Shown piece by piece: positions 62,079 to 64,000 of a DNA stretch of 64,000 nucleotides. The notes under the pieces were generated by a model that saw only the letters and a list, made by a program, of their open reading frames with translations, was not told where the DNA came from and made no database searches. The DNA is from JAEUSG01 sp964590225 (GTDB lineage: Bacteria; Fibrobacterota; OXYB2-FULL-49-7; JAEUSG01). Within the stretch, counting starts at the first letter, position 1; every line of letters starts with the position of its first letter. A program made the translations under genes and the position numbers. The stretch is taken from contig CAZPWS010000013.1 of the NCBI GenBank assembly GCA_964590225.1, forward strand, positions 3,008 through 67,007. The letters run 5' to 3'.

Positions 62079-62983
62079 TACGCTTCTCTAAAAGAATCGT
62101 TTTCTTTAAACCGTCTGTGCGCCCATAGCCATTGCGTTGGGTTTTGCATAATAGCTTCACTTATAGCATTATTGATTGCCAGGCTTATTGCATTCACTTT
62201 GTCTGACTCATTACCGACAATAGCCCGACTTACATCGAGAGAAGAAAGATCAATCCGGTAATTTCCGATAGATTTTCTTATAACATGTATAACAAATATT
62301 GGAGCCCCTGTTTTTATATGCAAAACAGAGGCAGTTGAATTTGTCCGCGCATCAAACTGTAAGAAGGGAATAAAAGGTTCACCTGACCTGTACTGATCAA
62401 GGAATATTCCTGCAATATTATTTTCACGGAGCGATTTTAAAAGCAAGACAGCCCTCTTTCTGCCGGCAGATGGAGCGAGAATGGATATTCCTGCATGAGC
62501 CTGAAAAAGCTCTCTTACTTTCTGCAAAATAGAGATCTTTACGCTCTTAACGGCTACTGTTACCGGAATGTCATGACGCGACAAAAATGGCCCGATAGCC
62601 TCCCACAGCCCAACATGTCCACCCGTCAAGACAACACCATTTCTTTGTTGCGACAGCGTTTCTTTTAATTCATCAATATTATCGCAACAGAACATTTTAT
62701 CCATCTTTTTGACATTTTTAGGATTGATAGAAATAAGAAGTATCAGCTCAATTATAAGTTTTCCGTAATGGATATAGTTTCCTATTACAAGCTTTTCAAT
62801 AGCAAACCAATTATCTGTGAAGCCATACTTTTTATAAACCATCCTAATCTGGAAACGGATAAGGTGCCTGCGATACGGTATAAAGAGATATATTAACAGA
62901 CCTAAAAAAGCCCCAACTGTTTCAAGCAGTGGGGCTGGTACAAACGAAATACACCGACTAAATAATTTCAGAAAAAAAATCAC
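62075..62983 (-). CDS. Lipid A biosynthesis acyltransferase (LpxL/HtrB family)
   Basis: 302 residues. A membrane-anchoring N-terminus (about 1-35) and the catalytic H-x4-E motif in GGHVGLWEAIG, followed by family blocks (AVKSVKISILQKVRELF, GIFLDQYRSGEPFIPFLQFD) and the closing NPTQWLWAHRRFKE. It would add a secondary acyl chain to lipid A or a related lipid. Its early coding sequence contains a terminator-like hairpin, discussed separately. The gene ends overlap the convergent STAS gene. Confidence 0.88.
   Translation of the reverse strand: MIFFLKLFSRCISFVPAPLLETVGAFLGLLIYLFIPYRRHLIRFQIRMVYKKYGFTDNWFAIEKLVIGNYIHYGKLIIELILLISINPKNVKKMDKMFCCDNIDELKETLSQQRNGVVLTGGHVGLWEAIGPFLSRHDIPVTVAVKSVKISILQKVRELFQAHAGISILAPSAGRKRAVLLLKSLRENNIAGIFLDQYRSGEPFIPFLQFDARTNSTASVLHIKTGAPIFVIHVIRKSIGNYRIDLSSLDVSRAIVGNESDKVNAISLAINNAISEAIMQNPTQWLWAHRRFKENDSFREAY
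62904..62935 (-). terminator. Terminator-like hairpin inside the acyltransferase coding sequence
   Basis: On the minus strand AGCCCCACTG pairs with CAGTTGGGGCT (one bulged base, seven-base loop) and is followed at once by six T. It lies about 60 nt after the desulfoferrodoxin stop and about 50-80 nt into the acyltransferase gene, encoding part of its conserved N-terminal helix. Confidence 0.55.
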
Positions 62984-62994
62984 GGCAACGGTTG

Positions 62995-63375
62995 TCAGCT
63001 TCTCCAGAGACCATGTTTATTGCAATAAGCTCTCGCATACACAGAACCATCAAACGATCCAGTAAACACTGCTTCAGGTTTATCTCCCGCTTTCAGAAAC
63101 TTGACAAGAATTCCACCCTCTGTAACAAGTTCAATCCACTCGATGTAATGATCCGGATCCATTGGATGAGCAGCAGAACCTACCTTTACAGTAATCATAT
63201 CGCTGCCCTTTTCTAAAACAGGGACATGTTTTTCTTTCGATGCGTCAACACTGTTTTCTTGCAAAAGAGCCATTTCCTGTCCACAGCATACAAGAGTTCC
63301 GCCGCCCTTGTGCATTACTTCAACAATGTTTCCGCATAAAGCACATTTGTAAACTTCTTTTAACGCCTTGACCAT
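62995..63375 (-). CDS. dfx: Desulfoferrodoxin (superoxide reductase)
   Basis: Reduces superoxide to hydrogen peroxide without producing oxygen, typical of anaerobes. 126 residues, two-domain (class I) form: desulforedoxin centre with CALC and LVCC (C-x2-C ... C-C) in the first 35 residues, then the catalytic centre with EKHVPV, HPMDPDHYIEW and the C-terminal CNKHGLW that supply the four His and one Cys to the iron. A good AAGGAG site precedes the ATG. Lies 29 nt after the ferritin gene, forming an oxidative-stress pair. Confidence 0.97.
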   Translation of the reverse strand: MVKALKEVYKCALCGNIVEVMHKGGGTLVCCGQEMALLQENSVDASKEKHVPVLEKGSDMITVKVGSAAHPMDPDHYIEWIELVTEGGILVKFLKAGDKPEAVFTGSFDGSVYARAYCNKHGLWRS

Positions 63376-63404
63376 AATTCGTATCTCCTTAAAAAATTGA
63401 AAGG

Positions 63405-63938
63405 TTAGTTATTTGCAGCAGATCCGCTACCGGTATCTACCGGCGGTACAAAAACTCGTTTTGCGAGTTCCTGGTCGATCATAAAAAGACCGGCACCTGC
63501 ACCACCGGACAACTTAATTTTGTTCAGAACTTTGGTAAAATTTGCCTCTTCTTCAACCTGCTCATCTACAAACCACTTTAAAAAGCTTACTGCGGCATGA
63601 TCGCCTTCAGAAATTGACAAATCCATCAGCTTATTTATACTTGCCGTAACTGTAAATTCATGATTGAGACCGGTTTGAATAACATCCTCTGGTGATTTAA
63701 AATCGTTCTGAGGGGCATCAATAGCTTTAAGAATTATTCTCGCTCCCCTGTCGTTAAGAAAATTATAGAATTTCATCGCGTGAAAGCGCTCCTCCTGCGA
63801 CTGCACCGCCATCCAGTTCGCCATTCCTTCAAGATCGTTGGCGAGACACCAAGAACGCATTGATATATACAGATACTCTGAAAAGAGCTCCTTGTTTATC
63901 TGGTCGTTTATGGCATCCTGTAATTTTTTCGATATCAT
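63405..63938 (-). CDS. ftnA: Ferritin
   Basis: Iron-storage protein of 177 residues. Ferroxidase ligands are present in the usual spacing: SEYLYISMRSWC, QSQEERFHAMKFY, and EQVEEEANFTKVL on the third and fourth helices. No haem-binding methionine typical of bacterioferritin was noticed. An AGGAG site precedes the ATG. Forms a likely operon with dfx, which limits iron-driven oxidative damage. Confidence 0.96.
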   Translation of the reverse strand: MISKKLQDAINDQINKELFSEYLYISMRSWCLANDLEGMANWMAVQSQEERFHAMKFYNFLNDRGARIILKAIDAPQNDFKSPEDVIQTGLNHEFTVTASINKLMDLSISEGDHAAVSFLKWFVDEQVEEEANFTKVLNKIKLSGGAGAGLFMIDQELAKRVFVPPVDTGSGSAANN

Positions 63939-64000
63939 GGTAATATCTCCTATGTTAAAAATCTACTCACATTTTGTCTATCTTATTGATTTTCCAATTT

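Noticed and set aside
1..64000. tRNA, rRNA, CRISPR arrays, insertion sequences or phage genes
   Set aside because: Intergenic gaps were read on both strands; none carries cloverleaf, spacer-repeat or transposase signals.

Overview
The window looks like the chromosome of a Gram-negative, strictly or largely anaerobic bacterium, probably from the Fibrobacterota/Chitinispirillum part of the FCB group; that placement is inference from gene content, not a phylogeny. The supporting signs are moderately AT-rich DNA, an LpxL-type lipid A acyltransferase, GmhA, secreted proteins that end in a type A C-terminal sorting domain (an N-P-F motif followed by a FlgD-like Ig fold), duplicated ExbB/ExbD genes, and desulfoferrodoxin plus ferritin in place of catalase or superoxide dismutase. 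No rRNA, tRNA, CRISPR array, insertion sequence or prophage was seen. Genes are tightly packed, often with 1 to 17 nt overlaps.

Layout. 1-3600 (minus): branched-chain amino acid genes ilvD and ilvB behind a leader that looks like a classical ribosome-mediated attenuator. 3759-16688 (plus): a long operon with an orphan sugar-type ABC ATPase, a flippase-like protein, a YfhO-family membrane protein, an RmlD-like reductase, three family 2 glycosyltransferases (one fused to the N-terminal half of a polyprenyl-phosphate sugar transferase), a membrane sensor, endonuclease IV and ThiC. It reads as envelope glycan assembly with housekeeping genes at the end. 16736-20598 (minus): a DUF454 protein, a ferredoxin-thioredoxin reductase/rubredoxin fusion, a glutaredoxin, a sugar epimerase, GmhA and an aldo/keto reductase.

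20606-37413 (minus) is the most interesting stretch: a possibly single transcriptional direction from a large lectin-like/FGE-like exported protein, through two TPR-rich exported proteins (one of 1441 aa), a small exported protein, ExbB, an ExbB-ExbD fusion whose ExbD half has lost the conserved membrane aspartate, a normal ExbD, a TonB/AgmX-like transducer, a PilZ protein and a FliL-like protein, down to SecA. Its composition recalls the Agl-Glt gliding machinery of Myxococcus. 37483-42573 (minus): phosphatidylglycerophosphate synthase, RecN, IMP dehydrogenase and a coiled-coil zinc-ribbon protein. 42776-43270 (plus): a MerR-type DNA-binding domain fused to PilZ, placed directly before a 3142-residue secreted protein (43410-52838) with three tandem ~501-residue beta-helix modules.

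52841-59279 (minus): four further exported proteins (beta-propeller/FN3, a repeat protein, a metallophosphoesterase, an NHL-repeat protein), three of them with sorting domains. 59413-62078 (plus): a transmembrane AraC-type regulator and a tandem STAS protein. 62075-63938 (minus): an LpxL-like acyltransferase, desulfoferrodoxin and ferritin. The recurring theme is surface construction (glycans, adhesin-like proteins, an energised envelope machine) with likely cyclic-di-GMP input through two PilZ proteins.
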